From Pseudomonas mosselii (lineage in GTDB: Bacteria; Pseudomonadota; Gammaproteobacteria; Pseudomonadales; Pseudomonadaceae): a DNA stretch of 64,000 nucleotides. The first letter of the stretch is position 1, and every line of letters begins with the position of its first letter. Location: contig NZ_QJRP01000001.1 of assembly GCF_003205295.1 (NCBI RefSeq), positions 186,001-250,000 of the forward strand, in the 5' to 3' direction. The notes beneath the pieces are model-generated. The model was not told where the DNA came from, searched no databases, and was given only the letters and a program-made list of their open reading frames with translations. Shown piece after piece: positions 32,210-41,715 of the stretch. A program made the translations under genes and the position numbers.

Positions 32210-34039
32210 CTACAGGCCGAATACCCACGGCACCATCAGCACGGTGACCAGCATCACCAGCAGGGTGAAGGGCACCCCGACCTTGACGAAGTCGGCGAAC
32301 TGGTACTGGCCGGGGCCCAGCACCAGGGTGTTGACCGGCGATGACACCGGCGTCATGAACGCCGCCGATGCCGCCAGGGCCACGGTCATGGCGAACGGGT
32401 AGGGCGACATGCCCAGCTGCTGCGCGGTGCTGACTGCCACCGGGGCCATCAGCACCGCCGTCGCGGTGTTGGAGATGAACAGGCCGATCACGGCAGTGAG
32501 GGCGAACAGGCAGGCGAGGATCACGCTCGGCCCGGCACCGCCGAGGGCGCCGACCAGCGCGCCGACGGCCAGATCGATGCCGCCGGTCTTCTGCAGGGCC
32601 AGGGCGAAGGGCAGCATGCCGACGATCAGCACCAGGCTCTGCCAGTGGATGGCGCGGTAGGCGCTGTTCATGTCGATGCAGCGGCCGGCGCCCATCAACA
32701 GGCAGCCGATCAAGGCGGCGATGACGTTGGGCACCAGGCCGCTGACCATCAGCCCGACCATCACCGCCAGGCTGATCAGGGCGTAGGGCGCGCGGGCGCG
32801 GGCCGGGGCGACCTGATCGATTTCCGCCGGCAGGCTCAGCACCAGGAAGTCGCGGGGTTTGCCCTGCAGTTGGCGCACCGCCTTCCATGGGCCGACCACC
32901 AGCAGGGTGTCGCCCAGGCGCAGCTTCTCTTCCACCAGTTGCCCTTCGATTGCCTGCTGGTCGCGGCGCAGGCCGACCACATTGAGGTCATAGCGGGTGC
33001 GGAAGGTCAGCTCGAGGAGGGTCTTGCCGATCAGTTGCGAACCCGGGGGCAGCGAGATCTCGGCCATGCCCACTTCCTGGGACTGGTCGATGAAATAGGC
33101 TGCCTTGAAGTGCAAGGGCTCGAGCAGCATCGACTGGCACAGGCTGCGCAGGTCGTCGCGGTTGGCGAACAGGTCCAGCAGCAGCACGTCATCCTGTTGC
33201 AGCAGGGTACCGGAGTCGGCGGGCATCACCCGGGTGGTGAACTTGTGCTGGCGTTCGATGCCGATCACGTTGGCGCCGTGGCGGGTGCGTAGCTCCAGCT
33301 CGCCGAGGGTGTGGCCGATCAACGGCGAATGGGGGCGGATACGCAGGCGCCGCTCGCGGCCGCTGAGCTTGTAGTCCAGCACCAGGTCGAGCAGGGTGCG
33401 GCGGCTCTCGACGCGCCCGTCCTTGCGCACTTCGCCGTTGAGCCAGTGGCGGGTCAGCAGCATGTAGCCGATGCCCAGCACCAGCACCACCAGGCCGAAG
33501 GGGGTGAAACTGAAAAAGCCGAAGCCGCTTTCGCCATGGCGCACCAGTTCGCTGTGCACCACCACGTTCGGCGGGGTCGCCACCAGGCTGAGCATGCCGC
33601 TGATCAGGCCGGCGAAGCTCAGCGGCATCATCAGCCGGCTGGGCGAGAGCTGCAGGCGCGCGGCGATGCTCAGCACCACCGGGATGAAGATCGCCACCAC
33701 GCCGGTGGAGCTCATCACCGAGCCCAGGCCGGCCACCGCCACCATCAGCAGCACCAGCAAACGCGCCTCGCTGTTACCGGCGCGCTCGCTCATCCATTCG
33801 CCGATGCGATAGGCGATACCGGTGCGCACCAGCCCTTCGCCGATCACGAACAGTGCGGCGATCAGCACCACGTTGGGGTCGCTGAAACCGGCCAGGGCCT
33901 GTTCCACGGTGAGAATGCCGGACAGCGGCAGCGCGAGGATCACCAGCAAGGCGACCACGTCCATGCGCGGACGGTTGATGATGAACAGGACGACGACGAC
34001 GGCCAGCAGGCCTAGGACCCAGAGCAGCTCATGGTTCAT
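32210..34039 (-). CDS. SLC13/DASS-family permease with tandem TrkA-C domains
   Basis: A 609-aa membrane protein: an N-terminal block of helices, two cytoplasmic TrkA-C domains (about residues 200-380; [17 protein letters not shown] and [18 protein letters not shown]), then a C-terminal block of helices with the [15 protein letters not shown] and [17 protein letters not shown] motifs. Such proteins move anions such as sulfate or dicarboxylates, and the TrkA-C pair may bind nucleotides. The ATG is chosen, though AAGGA lies 12 bp away; a GTG at 34060 is the alternative. Confidence 0.87.
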   Translation of the reverse strand: MNHELLWVLGLLAVVVVLFIINRPRMDVVALLVILALPLSGILTVEQALAGFSDPNVVLIAALFVIGEGLVRTGIAYRIGEWMSERAGNSEARLLVLLMVAVAGLGSVMSSTGVVAIFIPVVLSIAARLQLSPSRLMMPLSFAGLISGMLSLVATPPNVVVHSELVRHGESGFGFFSFTPFGLVVLVLGIGYMLLTRHWLNGEVRKDGRVESRRTLLDLVLDYKLSGRERRLRIRPHSPLIGHTLGELELRTRHGANVIGIERQHKFTTRVMPADSGTLLQQDDVLLLDLFANRDDLRSLCQSMLLEPLHFKAAYFIDQSQEVGMAEISLPPGSQLIGKTLLELTFRTRYDLNVVGLRRDQQAIEGQLVEEKLRLGDTLLVVGPWKAVRQLQGKPRDFLVLSLPAEIDQVAPARARAPYALISLAVMVGLMVSGLVPNVIAALIGCLLMGAGRCIDMNSAYRAIHWQSLVLIVGMLPFALALQKTGGIDLAVGALVGALGGAGPSVILACLFALTAVIGLFISNTATAVLMAPVAVSTAQQLGMSPYPFAMTVALAASAAFMTPVSSPVNTLVLGPGQYQFADFVKVGVPFTLLVMLVTVLMVPWVFGL

Positions 34040-34150
34040 GGGGAGGGGATGTTCCTTCACACAGGGGCACGAAAGGCGATGGCCCTAGTGTGGCAGCTTG
34101 ACGCGAATGCGTCGTTGACGTGCTGCAGTGTTTTGCCGGGGATTGCCCAA

Positions 34151-34242
34151 CCCTGTGGGAGCGGGTTTACCCGCGAACACCAGCAAAGCTGGTGCAAGGC
34201 ACCGCGGTGCTTGTTTCGCGGGTAAACCCGCTCCCACAGGGG
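34151..34242. repeat. Inverted REP pair (GGGTTTACCC type)
   Basis: CCTGTGGGAGCGGGTTTACCCGCGAA faces its complement across a short hairpin (CACCAGCAAAGCTGGTG). This is the canonical P. putida REP variant and the only pair of this subtype in the window. Confidence 0.88.
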
Positions 34243-34282
34243 GCGTGAAGCCGCTCGTAGGGCTGGGCGATCGCCTGTAGGA

Positions 34283-34663
34283 TCAGTGGCGATGCTTGTG
34301 CTTGCGGTTGTTGTCGCCCATGTGGTTGCCGATCGCGCCGCCCGCGGCGCCGCCCAGGCCTGCGCCGATGGTCGAGCCGCTGGAGCCGCCGAGCTTGCCG
34401 CCGATCAGCGAGCCACCGGCCGAACCCAGGCCGCCGCCGATGGCGGCTTCGGCCCGGTTGCCCTTGCGTGCGCCCACCGCGCTGCCGGCCGCGCCGCCCA
34501 AGCCCGCGCCGATGGCCGCGCCGGTGCTGCCGCCGATCTGTTTGCCGACGACGTTGCCCAGGGCGCCGCCCAGGCCGCCGCCGATGGCTGCGGTGCCGTC
34601 ACCGGCGAAGGCGCCCTGGCAGAGCAGCAGGCCGAGGGCGAGGGAAGGCAGAGTCAGACGCAT
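34283..34663 (-). CDS. Glycine-zipper exported protein
   Basis: A 126-aa protein with a signal peptide (MRLTLPSLALGLLLCQGAFA) and almost continuous glycine-zipper repeats (GGGLGGALGNVVGKQIGGSTG and similar), ending in a basic, His-rich tail (NRKHKHRH). Such proteins insert in or associate with the outer membrane. The role is unknown. AGGTTC precedes the ATG weakly. Confidence 0.75.
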   Translation of the reverse strand: MRLTLPSLALGLLLCQGAFAGDGTAAIGGGLGGALGNVVGKQIGGSTGAAIGAGLGGAAGSAVGARKGNRAEAAIGGGLGSAGGSLIGGKLGGSSGSTIGAGLGGAAGGAIGNHMGDNNRKHKHRH

Positions 34664-34737
34664 GTTGTGAACCTCAGGGGAGTCATCAGGGGTAAGGTGC
34701 CGCGTGGTTGGCGGCGAGTCAGGGTTTGAAAGACGCT

Positions 34738-34917
34738 TCAGCGGTAGTAGCGGTCACGGTACTGGCGGTCGTCATCGTCACGGTCGTGGCGATGGTGATG
34801 ACGGTGGCCGCGGTCACGGTCGCGCCAGCCGTCGTCATCGTCGTGATAGTGGTTGCTGTAGCAGCCGCCAAGCAGCAGCAGGGTGGCGATCATCGAAAGG
34901 CTGGCAAAGCGTTTCAT
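34738..34917 (-). CDS. Small His/Asp-rich lipoprotein
   Basis: A 59-aa lipoprotein with lipobox LLGGC and a mature part made mostly of His, Asp, Arg and Tyr (HYHDDDDGW, HRHHHRHDRDDDD). The composition suggests metal or polyanion binding in the envelope, but this is inference. It lies 75 bp upstream of the glycine-zipper gene on the same strand. Confidence 0.65.
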   Translation of the reverse strand: MKRFASLSMIATLLLLGGCYSNHYHDDDDGWRDRDRGHRHHHRHDRDDDDRQYRDRYYR

Positions 34918-35094
34918 CACGTTATAGGTCCTTGATCCGCAACGGTTTACGCGGTACCTCCTGAGACCTGTGGCGATCGATTTGGTTCTTTGTCGCGCAA
35001 ACTTTTATCGCGTCGGCGATGAGCGGCAGCGACGATTCCCCGGCCGGCCCGGCAGTGCTAGAGTCACCTTCTTTTTTTGTCCCGAGGATGGAAC

Positions 35095-35445
35095 ATGCGA
35101 GCAATTCTGCCGATCACCGTGGCGCTGCTGCTGGCGGGCTGTGCATCGTCGACCATGGAAGCGGCGCGCAACGGCTCGCCTGCCGCACGCCTGGATTCGC
35201 ACAAGACGCCGGACCTGGTCGCCCAGTGCATCCAGTTCAGCTGGCAGGAGGAGAACACCTTCGGGGTTGATGCCAGCGGTTACCTGGAGGCGCGCAAGCA
35301 GGGCGGGTTCACGGTGTATACCCGGGAGGCGGAGTCGTTCGTCGATGTCTATGCCCAGGCCGGGGGCACCCGCGTGGACTACTACGCGCAGAAGGACGAC
35401 CAGATGGCCCTGCGCCGTCGTGCGGCGGCGGCGACCTGCCTGTAG
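35095..35445 (+). CDS. Small lipoprotein of unknown function
   Basis: A 116-aa protein with signal and lipobox LLLAGCASS. The mature part (QCIQFSWQEENTFGVDASGYLEA..., ending RRRAAAATCL) has two Cys that could form a disulfide. The start MRAILPITVAL follows GAGGATGGAAC. The family seems common in pseudomonads, but I know no function. Confidence 0.7.
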   Translation: MRAILPITVALLLAGCASSTMEAARNGSPAARLDSHKTPDLVAQCIQFSWQEENTFGVDASGYLEARKQGGFTVYTREAESFVDVYAQAGGTRVDYYAQKDDQMALRRRAAAATCL

Positions 35446-35464
35446 GGCCATCCCCCGCTGGTGG

Positions 35465-35917
35465 TTACATTGGCAACAACCTGTCCTGAATCACTTCTTT
35501 CATCACCAGTGTTGAGCTCAGCCGCTTGACATTGGGGATGCTCGTCAGCTGTTCGTCGTACAGTTTCTGGAACGCCGGCAGGTCCTTGGCCACCACGTGC
35601 AACAGGTAGTCCGGATCGCCGAACAGGCGCTGGGCCTCGACGATCTGCGGAATGTCCCCGAGCGCCGCCTCGAAGTCCGCCACCGGCTGGCGGGTCACTT
35701 CGCGCAAAGTCACGAACACCAGTGCGGCGAAATTCAGGCCCAGGGCCGCTGGGGCCAGGCGGGCGTGGTAGCCGAGGATGGCGCCGGATTCCTCCAGCGC
35801 CTTGAGGCGGCGGTGGCAGGGCGACAGGCTCAGGCCCACGCGGTCGGCGAGTTCGGTGACCGACAGGCGCCCGTCTTTTTGCAGTTCGGCAAGGATCTTT
35901 CGATCGGTTCGATCCAT
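35465..35917 (-). CDS. Lrp/AsnC-family regulator
   Basis: A 150-aa Lrp protein: HTH (MDRTDRKILAELQKDGRLSVTELADRVGLSLSPCHRRLKALE) and a RAM effector domain (QRLFGDPDYLLHVVAKDL). It is divergent from a LysE-family exporter gene with 112 bp between, the common arrangement in which an Lrp protein senses an amino acid and activates its exporter. Confidence 0.92.
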   Translation of the reverse strand: MDRTDRKILAELQKDGRLSVTELADRVGLSLSPCHRRLKALEESGAILGYHARLAPAALGLNFAALVFVTLREVTRQPVADFEAALGDIPQIVEAQRLFGDPDYLLHVVAKDLPAFQKLYDEQLTSIPNVKRLSSTLVMKEVIQDRLLPM

Positions 35918-36029
35918 GGGGGAGAATCTTCCAGTATTCGGCTTGGTAGAGGGAATATACGAAAGAAAATCCCCGGCCGATATCCGTAGCCTTTCTTTCA
36001 CCGAAACCTGTGTGAAAGGAAGGCTCGAA

Positions 36030-36644
36030 ATGGCCATGAGTGTATTGGCGGCGTTCTGGGCCGTCTCCCTGCTGTTCGTGATCACCCCCGGTGCCGACTG
36101 GGCCTATGCCATCTCCGCCGGTATGCGCGGGCGCTGGGTGGTGCCGGCGGTGGCCGGCATGCTGTCCGGGCATTTCCTGGTCACCCTGGTGGTGGCGGCC
36201 GGGGTCGGCAGCCTGCTCGCCGGGCATCCGCTGGCGCTGACCCTGTTGACCCTGGCCGGCTGCCTCTACCTGCTGTGGCTGGGCGGCAACCTGTTGTTGA
36301 GCCCGGCGGTGCCCGAGGCGGGCGAAGGCGGCGAGCGAGACTCGGGGTCGCGCTGGGCGATCAAGGGCCTGTGCGTCAGTGGCCTCAACCCCAAGGTCTT
36401 CCTGCTGTTTCTGGCGTTGCTGCCGCAGTTCACCGATCCGCAGTCGAGCTGGCCGCTGCCGTTGCAGATCCTGCTGCTGGGGCTGGTGCACCTGGGCAGC
36501 TCGCTGGTGATCTACCTGATGGTCGGCTACGGCGCCAAGGCCGTGCTGCGCACCCGGCCCGCGGCGGCGCGGGTAGTGGGGCGGCTGTCAGGCGGCGTGA
36601 TGATCCTGATCGCCGTGGGGCTGATTGCCGGGCAATTGCGCTGA
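36030..36644 (+). CDS. LysE/RhtB-family amino-acid exporter
   Basis: A 204-aa protein with six hydrophobic segments, beginning MAMSVLAAFWAVSLLFVITPGADWAYAISAG, where the ITPGADW block is the LysE/RhtB signature, and with GLCVSGLNPKVFLLFLALLPQF in the middle. It exports an amino acid; the substrate is unknown. AAAGGAAGG precedes the ATG. The divergent Lrp gene is its likely regulator. Confidence 0.9.
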   Translation: MAMSVLAAFWAVSLLFVITPGADWAYAISAGMRGRWVVPAVAGMLSGHFLVTLVVAAGVGSLLAGHPLALTLLTLAGCLYLLWLGGNLLLSPAVPEAGEGGERDSGSRWAIKGLCVSGLNPKVFLLFLALLPQFTDPQSSWPLPLQILLLGLVHLGSSLVIYLMVGYGAKAVLRTRPAAARVVGRLSGGVMILIAVGLIAGQLR

Positions 36645-36705
36645 ACCTGTCAACGGCGGCGGCTTGGGCTATGCTGACGGCCCTCATGAACCGGACTCGA
36701 CAACC

Positions 36706-37173
36706 ATGAAATACGCCGCCGCACTCCTGCTCAGCCTGCTTCCTTTGCTGGCCCACGCCGTGCAGACCGGGGAAACCCTCGCGCCCTGGACCCTGCTCGA
36801 CCAGTATGACCAGCCCTACAGCCTGGGCAGCGACACCCGCATTCTGCTGGTCGCCCGTGACATGGACGGTGCCAAGCTGATGAAGGCGGCCCTGGCCGAG
36901 CAACCCAAGGGCTATCTGGAGGCACGCAGTGCAGTGTTCGTCGCGGATATCCAGCGCATGCCGGCGCTGATCAGCAAGCTGTTCGCCATACCGGCCATGC
37001 GTGACTACAGCTACCGGGTGCTGCTGGACCGGGATGGCCAGGTCGCCAGTCGTTATGCCGGGGAGGAGGGCCAGGTGCTGTGGCTCTCGCTGGACAAGGG
37101 TGTATTGGTCGGGCAGAAGACCTATACCGCTGCCGATGACCTGAAAGCGGCACTGCAGCAGGCCAGCCGCTGA
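36706..37173 (+). CDS. Periplasmic thioredoxin-fold protein
   Basis: A 155-aa protein with a signal peptide (MKYAAALLLSLLPLLAHA) and an AhpC/thioredoxin-like fold (TLLDQYDQPYSLGSDTRILLVARDMDG, later YRVLLDRDGQVASRYAG). The CxxC motif is absent, so thiol-redox chemistry is unlikely. The family is found in pseudomonads near redox genes; its function is unknown. It lies 61 bp after the LysE gene. Confidence 0.7.
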   Translation: MKYAAALLLSLLPLLAHAVQTGETLAPWTLLDQYDQPYSLGSDTRILLVARDMDGAKLMKAALAEQPKGYLEARSAVFVADIQRMPALISKLFAIPAMRDYSYRVLLDRDGQVASRYAGEEGQVLWLSLDKGVLVGQKTYTAADDLKAALQQASR

Positions 37174-37200
37174 ACCGATGGCCCTGTGGGTGCGAGCCTC

Positions 37201-37227
37201 GTGGGAGCGGGCTTGCCCCACGACAGG
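37201..37227. repeat. Single REP element
   Basis: GTGGGAGCGGGCTTGCCCCACGA, one copy, just after the thioredoxin-fold gene. Confidence 0.7.
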
Positions 37228-37251
37228 GCCGTCATTGACAGCACGGCAGAT

Positions 37252-38001
37252 TCAGGAAAACCCCTGACGCATCAACTCAGGCAACACTTCGCCCGCCTTG
37301 CCGGCCAATGCGAACTCCCGCGGATGCCCCTCGCTCGCAGGCTGCGGATTGACATGCACCACCGTCGCCCCCGCGGCCAGCGCCAGGCGTGGAATCGAGG
37401 CCGCAGGCTGCACCACGCCGGACGTTCCCACCGACAACAGCACATCGCAGTGCTGCGCGGCGTCGAACGCCCGCTCCAGTGTCTGCTCCGGCAACATCTC
37501 GCCAAACCACACCACGCCCGGTCGCAGCGGCCCGGCGCAGCGGCTGCAGCGCGGCGGCTCGATGCGGCGGCCCTCGAGGGCGTCCCCAGGCAGGGCCACA
37601 GGCCCGTCGACCGGGTGCGCGCAGTCCAGGCAGCGGAACGTGTCCAGTCGCCCATGCAAGTGCAGCACGTCCTGGCTGCCGGCGCGCTCGTGCAGGTCGT
37701 CGACGTTCTGGGTCACCAAGGTCAGCTTCGGCACCCGCGCCGCCAGCGCGGCGATGACCAGGTGGGCGGGGTTGGGCGTGGCCTGGGCGATCCCGGCGCG
37801 GCGCATCTGGTACCAGCCCCAGACCAGCGCCGGATCGGCGCGAAAGCCCTCGGCGCTGGCCAACTGCGCCGGGTCGAAACGCTCCCACAAACCGGTCAGC
37901 TTGTCGCGGAAGGTGGCAATGCCACTTTCGGCGGACACCCCGGCACCGGTGAACACCACCACATGGTGGGCTTGGGCGAGCAGTGTCGGATCGAACGGCA
38001 T
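37252..38001 (-). CDS. cobB: Sirtuin NAD-dependent protein deacylase
   Basis: A 249-aa Sir2-family protein. NAD-binding FTGAGVSAESGIATFRD, TQNVDDLHERAG, catalytic His in LHGRLDTFRC, and the zinc Cys pairs CLDC and CSRC are all present. It removes acetyl or acyl groups from lysines, releasing nicotinamide. CobB is the bacterial name for this class. It is transcribed alone; neighbours converge on it. Confidence 0.92.
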   Translation of the reverse strand: MPFDPTLLAQAHHVVVFTGAGVSAESGIATFRDKLTGLWERFDPAQLASAEGFRADPALVWGWYQMRRAGIAQATPNPAHLVIAALAARVPKLTLVTQNVDDLHERAGSQDVLHLHGRLDTFRCLDCAHPVDGPVALPGDALEGRRIEPPRCSRCAGPLRPGVVWFGEMLPEQTLERAFDAAQHCDVLLSVGTSGVVQPAASIPRLALAAGATVVHVNPQPASEGHPREFALAGKAGEVLPELMRQGFS

Positions 38002-38129
38002 GGAGGCTCCACTGCGCGGGTGCTGGGCGGCTGACCACTGTGCCAGCCGGTGGCACGCCGGACAAGATCCGAATGAACCCTCGGTGCATGCGGCGACCCA
38101 ACCCAGTACATGCCAATAGGAGAGGACTC

Positions 38130-38342
38130 ATGGAAATCGGAACACTCTGGTTCGTCGTCGCGCTCGTGGTCATCCTGCTGGAGCTCTGGGCCATCTGGCA
38201 TATCATCGGCAGCGACCGACGCGCCGAACGCAAGATGCTGTGGGTGGTGTTTGTGGTCTACGCGCCGTTTCCCGGCCTGTTGATCTGGGCCTGGCGCGGG
38301 CCGCGAGCGGTGAAGGGGCGGGCGGTGCTGCACGAAAAATAG
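38130..38342 (+). CDS. PLDc_N-type small membrane protein
   Basis: A 70-aa protein with two hydrophobic helices (FVVALVVILLELWAIWHII and MLWVVFVVYAPFPGLLIWAW) linked by SDRRAERK, matching the phospholipase-D N-terminal (PLDc_N) domain alone. Stand-alone copies are common and of unknown role. AGGAGAGG precedes the ATG. Confidence 0.75.
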   Translation: MEIGTLWFVVALVVILLELWAIWHIIGSDRRAERKMLWVVFVVYAPFPGLLIWAWRGPRAVKGRAVLHEK

Positions 38343-38452
38343 AGGCGTTGGATATTCAGAGGGGGCACGATCTGCGGTGGTTTGAAGGGCTTGACCTCGA
38401 CTTAACCTGAGGTTTGATACTCGGCCGCTCATTCCATCGACGGAGCGATACC

Positions 38453-38872
38453 ATGACCCAGCCAGCCGCCTTCGCCCTGAGCAACCCCGAAGGCCTCTAC
38501 GACCCCAGTGGCAATGCCTATTCCCATGTCGCCGAAGTACGTGCCGGCAGCCGCCTGCTGTACATCGCCGGGCAGGGCGGCGAAGATCTGCAGGGCAACC
38601 TGTCGGCGCGTTTCGACGAGCAGGCGCGCCAGGCCCTGGTGAACCTGAAGATCGCCCTGTCTTCCCGCGGGGCTACTCTCGAGCACGTGTTCAAGCTCAC
38701 CTTGCTGGTGGTCGACCATTCCGAGGCGCGCCTGAGCCAATGGGTGGCCGAGGCCGAGCGCGCCTGGGGTGGCAGGATGACGCCGACCTGCACGCTGATT
38801 CCTGTCCCACGCCTGGCGCTGGACGGAATGCTGGTGGAAGTGGACGCGGTGGCGGCATTGCCCGAGGCGTGA
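38453..38872 (+). CDS. RidA-family protein
   Basis: A 139-aa RidA/YjgF protein with LLYIAGQGGEDLQGNL, then QARQALVNLKIALSSRGATLEHVFKLTL and RMTPTCTLIPVPRLALDGMLVEVDAVA. RidA proteins hydrolyse reactive enamines/imines. In canonical RidA the Arg of the R-P-x-R-T region binds the substrate; here it is substituted, so the specificity may differ. CGGAGCGA precedes the ATG. Confidence 0.85.
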   Translation: MTQPAAFALSNPEGLYDPSGNAYSHVAEVRAGSRLLYIAGQGGEDLQGNLSARFDEQARQALVNLKIALSSRGATLEHVFKLTLLVVDHSEARLSQWVAEAERAWGGRMTPTCTLIPVPRLALDGMLVEVDAVAALPEA

Positions 38873-38874
38873 TC

Positions 38875-38902
38875 GATCGCGGGGCAAGCCCGCTCCCACA
38901 GG
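38875..38902. repeat. Single REP element
   Basis: ATCGCGGGGCAAGCCCGCTC, followed by CCACAGG, lies between the RidA and acetyltransferase genes. Confidence 0.75.
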
Positions 38903-38959
38903 ATGCGGGCTCGGCGCAGGAGGGGCTGGTAGACTTGCGATTTGCCTCGAGCCTGCCCC

Positions 38960-39460
38960 ATGACCGCCCCTGTCGAACTGCTCCAGACCGGCCCCGAGCA
39001 TGCCGAACTGGTCCGCAACCTCTACCAGTTCTATGCCTACGAATCCTCCGACTGGGAACAGGAGGATGTGGAGGTGGACGGGCGTTTCTATATCCACGAG
39101 CCGCACTTCGCCCGCTACTGGCAAACCCCCGGCTGGAGCGCCAGCCTTATCCTGGTGGACGGCTTCATCGCCGGCTTCATGCTCATCGAGCGCAGCGAAC
39201 TGCCCGGCATCGAGGCCAGCGAGCTGGCCGACCTGTTCATCCTCAAGAAGTACCGCCGCCAGGGCGTGGGCCTGGCGGTGGCTCGGCAGACGCTGTGCGA
39301 AGGCGACAGCGACTGGCTGGTGCGCTGCTATCCCGAGGATGCCCCGGCCCTGGCATTCTGCCAGGCAGTGCTGGCGGACCTGCCGCGTCCGGTGCGGGAG
39401 ATCGCGCTGGATGATGAACCGCCACTGCGCAACTTCCTGGTGACCCGGCAGCGGCACTGA
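38960..39460 (+). CDS. GNAT N-acetyltransferase
   Basis: A 166-aa GNAT protein: acetyl-CoA site LADLFILKKYRRQGVGLAVAR, and a C-terminal CYPEDAPALAFCQAVL. The start MTAPVELLQTG is the family-like one. The substrate is unknown. Confidence 0.85.
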   Translation: MTAPVELLQTGPEHAELVRNLYQFYAYESSDWEQEDVEVDGRFYIHEPHFARYWQTPGWSASLILVDGFIAGFMLIERSELPGIEASELADLFILKKYRRQGVGLAVARQTLCEGDSDWLVRCYPEDAPALAFCQAVLADLPRPVREIALDDEPPLRNFLVTRQRH

Positions 39461-39476
39461 TGCCTTGCAGATTTTT

Positions 39477-39492
39477 TGTGATGCACTTCACA
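39477..39492. promoter_or_regulatory. CRP/Vfr-type site
   Basis: TGTGATGCACTTCACA matches the CRP consensus TGTGA-N6-TCACA perfectly. It is embedded in a longer inverted repeat (TTTTTGTGA/TCACAAAAA), 108 bp upstream of the PAS-GGDEF-EAL gene, so cAMP-dependent control is likely. Confidence 0.7.
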
Positions 39493-39600
39493 AAAACCCC
39501 TCATCGAGCGGCATAATGCCAGCACTTCGTAATTTCGGACTGTTCCGACGTACGGTCCGGAGGCTTCCTATTCCTGCTGTGAAGGATTCAGGTCATTCCC

Positions 39601-41700
39601 ATGCCGCTCGCCGCCAATCCCGACATGATGTACCGGTTGCTGATCCAGAGCGTGGCGGACTACGCCATCTACCAGCTCACCCCTGAGGGCATCGTCGCCA
39701 ACTGGAACCCGGGCGCGCAGCGGGCCAAGGGCTACCAGGCCGAGGAAATCATCGGCCAGCACTTCTCGGTGTTCTATACCGACGAGGACCGCCATGCCGG
39801 CCTGCCGGCACTCAGCCTGGACACCGCGCGTAACGAGGGGCGTTTCCAGGCCGAAGGGCTGCGCCAGCGCAAGGACGGTTCGCACTTCTGGACCAGCGTG
39901 GTGATCGAGCCGATCCAGGATGAACACAGCGGCCAGCTGATCGGCTACGCCAAGATCACCCGCGACATCTCCGAGCGCCGCCAGCATGAGCTGGAGTTGC
40001 TCAAGGCCAAGGAGCTGGCCGAACAGTACAGCCAGGAGATGACCACCCTCTCGCAGTTCCTCGACTCGGTTATCGCCAACATCCCCGCCAGCGTCATAGT
40101 CCAGGACTTGCAGAGCCAGCAGATCCTCCTGGCCAACCAGCAGGCCGAGCGCCTGTTCGGCCGTCAGGGCACACGCATGGTCGGCCAGCTGCCGGGCCAG
40201 TGCCTGGTGCCGGCGGCCGTCGACTACCTCGAACAGCAGCTGGCGCGCGGGGCGCGCAGCACCAAGGGCTACGCCGCCGAAACCCGGGTCGACACCGCCA
40301 CGGGGCCGCGTACCTTGCGCAGCCGGGCCACGCTCTGCGACAACCGTGAAGGGCAGGGGGACTACGTGCTGTTCGTCGCCGAGGACGCCACCGAGGAGCT
40401 GGCCGCCCATGCCCAGATCCACCACATGGCCCATCACGACGCGCTGACCGGGCTGCCCAACCGCACCCTGTTTCACGAGCGTCTCAAGCAGGCGCTGCTG
40501 CGCGGTGAGGACAGCGGCAAGCTGACCGCCGCCCTGTGCCTGGACCTGGACAACTTCAAGAACATCAACGACACCCTCGGCCACGCCTTCGGCGACAAGC
40601 TGCTGCGCGCCCTGGGCAAGCGCCTGCGCCGCGAACTGCGCGAGCACGATACCCTGGCCCGTCTTGGTGGCGACGAGTTCGCCGTGGTGCTTTCGGGCCT
40701 GGAGACCGGCGATGCCGCGCGCAATACCGCCCAGCGCCTGATCGAGGCGATCTGCCCGCCGTTCCACATCGAAGGGCACCAGTTCAGCGTGGGGGTGAGC
40801 ATCGGCGTGGCGGTCGCGCCCGACGACCACGACCAGGCCGAGCAACTGCTGGGCTACGCCGACATGGCCCTGTACGAGGCCAAGCGCAACGGCCGCAACC
40901 GCTACGAGTGCTTCCATGTCGAGCTGGATGTCGCCGCCCGCCAGCGCCGCCTGGTCGAGACCGACCTGCGCACCGCGCTGCACCTGGGCCAACTGCAGTT
41001 GCACTACCAGCCGGTGGTGGATCAGCAGAGCGCCAGCGTCACCGGCTACGAGGCCCTGCTGCGCTGGGAGCACCCCAGCCGCGGCATGATCATGCCCATG
41101 GACTTCATCCCCATCGCCGAGGAGACCGGCCTGATCCACGAGATCGGCGCCCGGGCGCTGAACCTGGCGTGCCAGGAGGCGGCCAGCTGGGGCACCGAGC
41201 AGACGGTGTCGGTCAATCTCTCGGCGGTGCAGTTCAAGAATGCCAACCTGGTCCATACCGTGGCCCTGGCCCTGGCCGACTCGGGCCTGCCCGCCACGCG
41301 CCTGGAGCTTGAGATCACCGAGTCGGTGCTGCTGGGCAACAGCGAGGACAACGTGCGCACCCTGCGGGCGCTGAAGGACCTGGGGGTGTCGATTTCCCTA
41401 GACGATTTCGGCACGGGATATTCTTCGCTGGGCTACCTGCGTTCGTTCCCGTTCGACCGGATAAAGATCGACAAGTCGTTCGTCCACGACATGTGCGAGA
41501 GCCGCGAGGCGATGTCGATCATCCGCGCGATCACCGAGCTGTCCAACAGCCTGATGATCAAGACCACCGCCGAAGGCGTGGAGTCGGCCGAGCAGATGGA
41601 GCGCCTGCTGGCCGAAGGGTGCTCGCATTTTCAGGGCTACCTGTACGGCCGGCCGGCACCGGCGAGCGAGCGCTTGACGCAGGTGATGCCGCGGTCCTGA
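39601..41700 (+). CDS. PAS-PAS-GGDEF-EAL cyclic di-GMP turnover protein
   Basis: A 699-aa cytoplasmic protein: a PAS domain (about 10-125) with NWNPGAQRAKGYQAEEIIGQ, a second PAS (about 155-270), GGDEF (about 275-440) with intact RLGGDEF and an RxxD I-site (REHD), and EAL (about 445-695) with YEALLRWEHP, EITESVLL and the DDFGTGYSSL loop 6. Both catalytic motifs look active, so it could make or degrade cyclic di-GMP depending on PAS input. It is monocistronic, with a perfect CRP/Vfr site upstream. Confidence 0.92.
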   Translation: MPLAANPDMMYRLLIQSVADYAIYQLTPEGIVANWNPGAQRAKGYQAEEIIGQHFSVFYTDEDRHAGLPALSLDTARNEGRFQAEGLRQRKDGSHFWTSVVIEPIQDEHSGQLIGYAKITRDISERRQHELELLKAKELAEQYSQEMTTLSQFLDSVIANIPASVIVQDLQSQQILLANQQAERLFGRQGTRMVGQLPGQCLVPAAVDYLEQQLARGARSTKGYAAETRVDTATGPRTLRSRATLCDNREGQGDYVLFVAEDATEELAAHAQIHHMAHHDALTGLPNRTLFHERLKQALLRGEDSGKLTAALCLDLDNFKNINDTLGHAFGDKLLRALGKRLRRELREHDTLARLGGDEFAVVLSGLETGDAARNTAQRLIEAICPPFHIEGHQFSVGVSIGVAVAPDDHDQAEQLLGYADMALYEAKRNGRNRYECFHVELDVAARQRRLVETDLRTALHLGQLQLHYQPVVDQQSASVTGYEALLRWEHPSRGMIMPMDFIPIAEETGLIHEIGARALNLACQEAASWGTEQTVSVNLSAVQFKNANLVHTVALALADSGLPATRLELEITESVLLGNSEDNVRTLRALKDLGVSISLDDFGTGYSSLGYLRSFPFDRIKIDKSFVHDMCESREAMSIIRAITELSNSLMIKTTAEGVESAEQMERLLAEGCSHFQGYLYGRPAPASERLTQVMPRS

Positions 41701-41715
41701 CGGGTTCTGCACGCC

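Noticed and set aside
34151..34242. REP pairs as CRISPR repeats
   Set aside because: The units are inverted, not evenly spaced direct repeats, and there are no cas genes.
39568..41256. 562-aa minus-strand ORF across the PAS-GGDEF-EAL gene
   Set aside because: Antisense shadow; the plus strand encodes clear PAS, GGDEF and EAL motifs.
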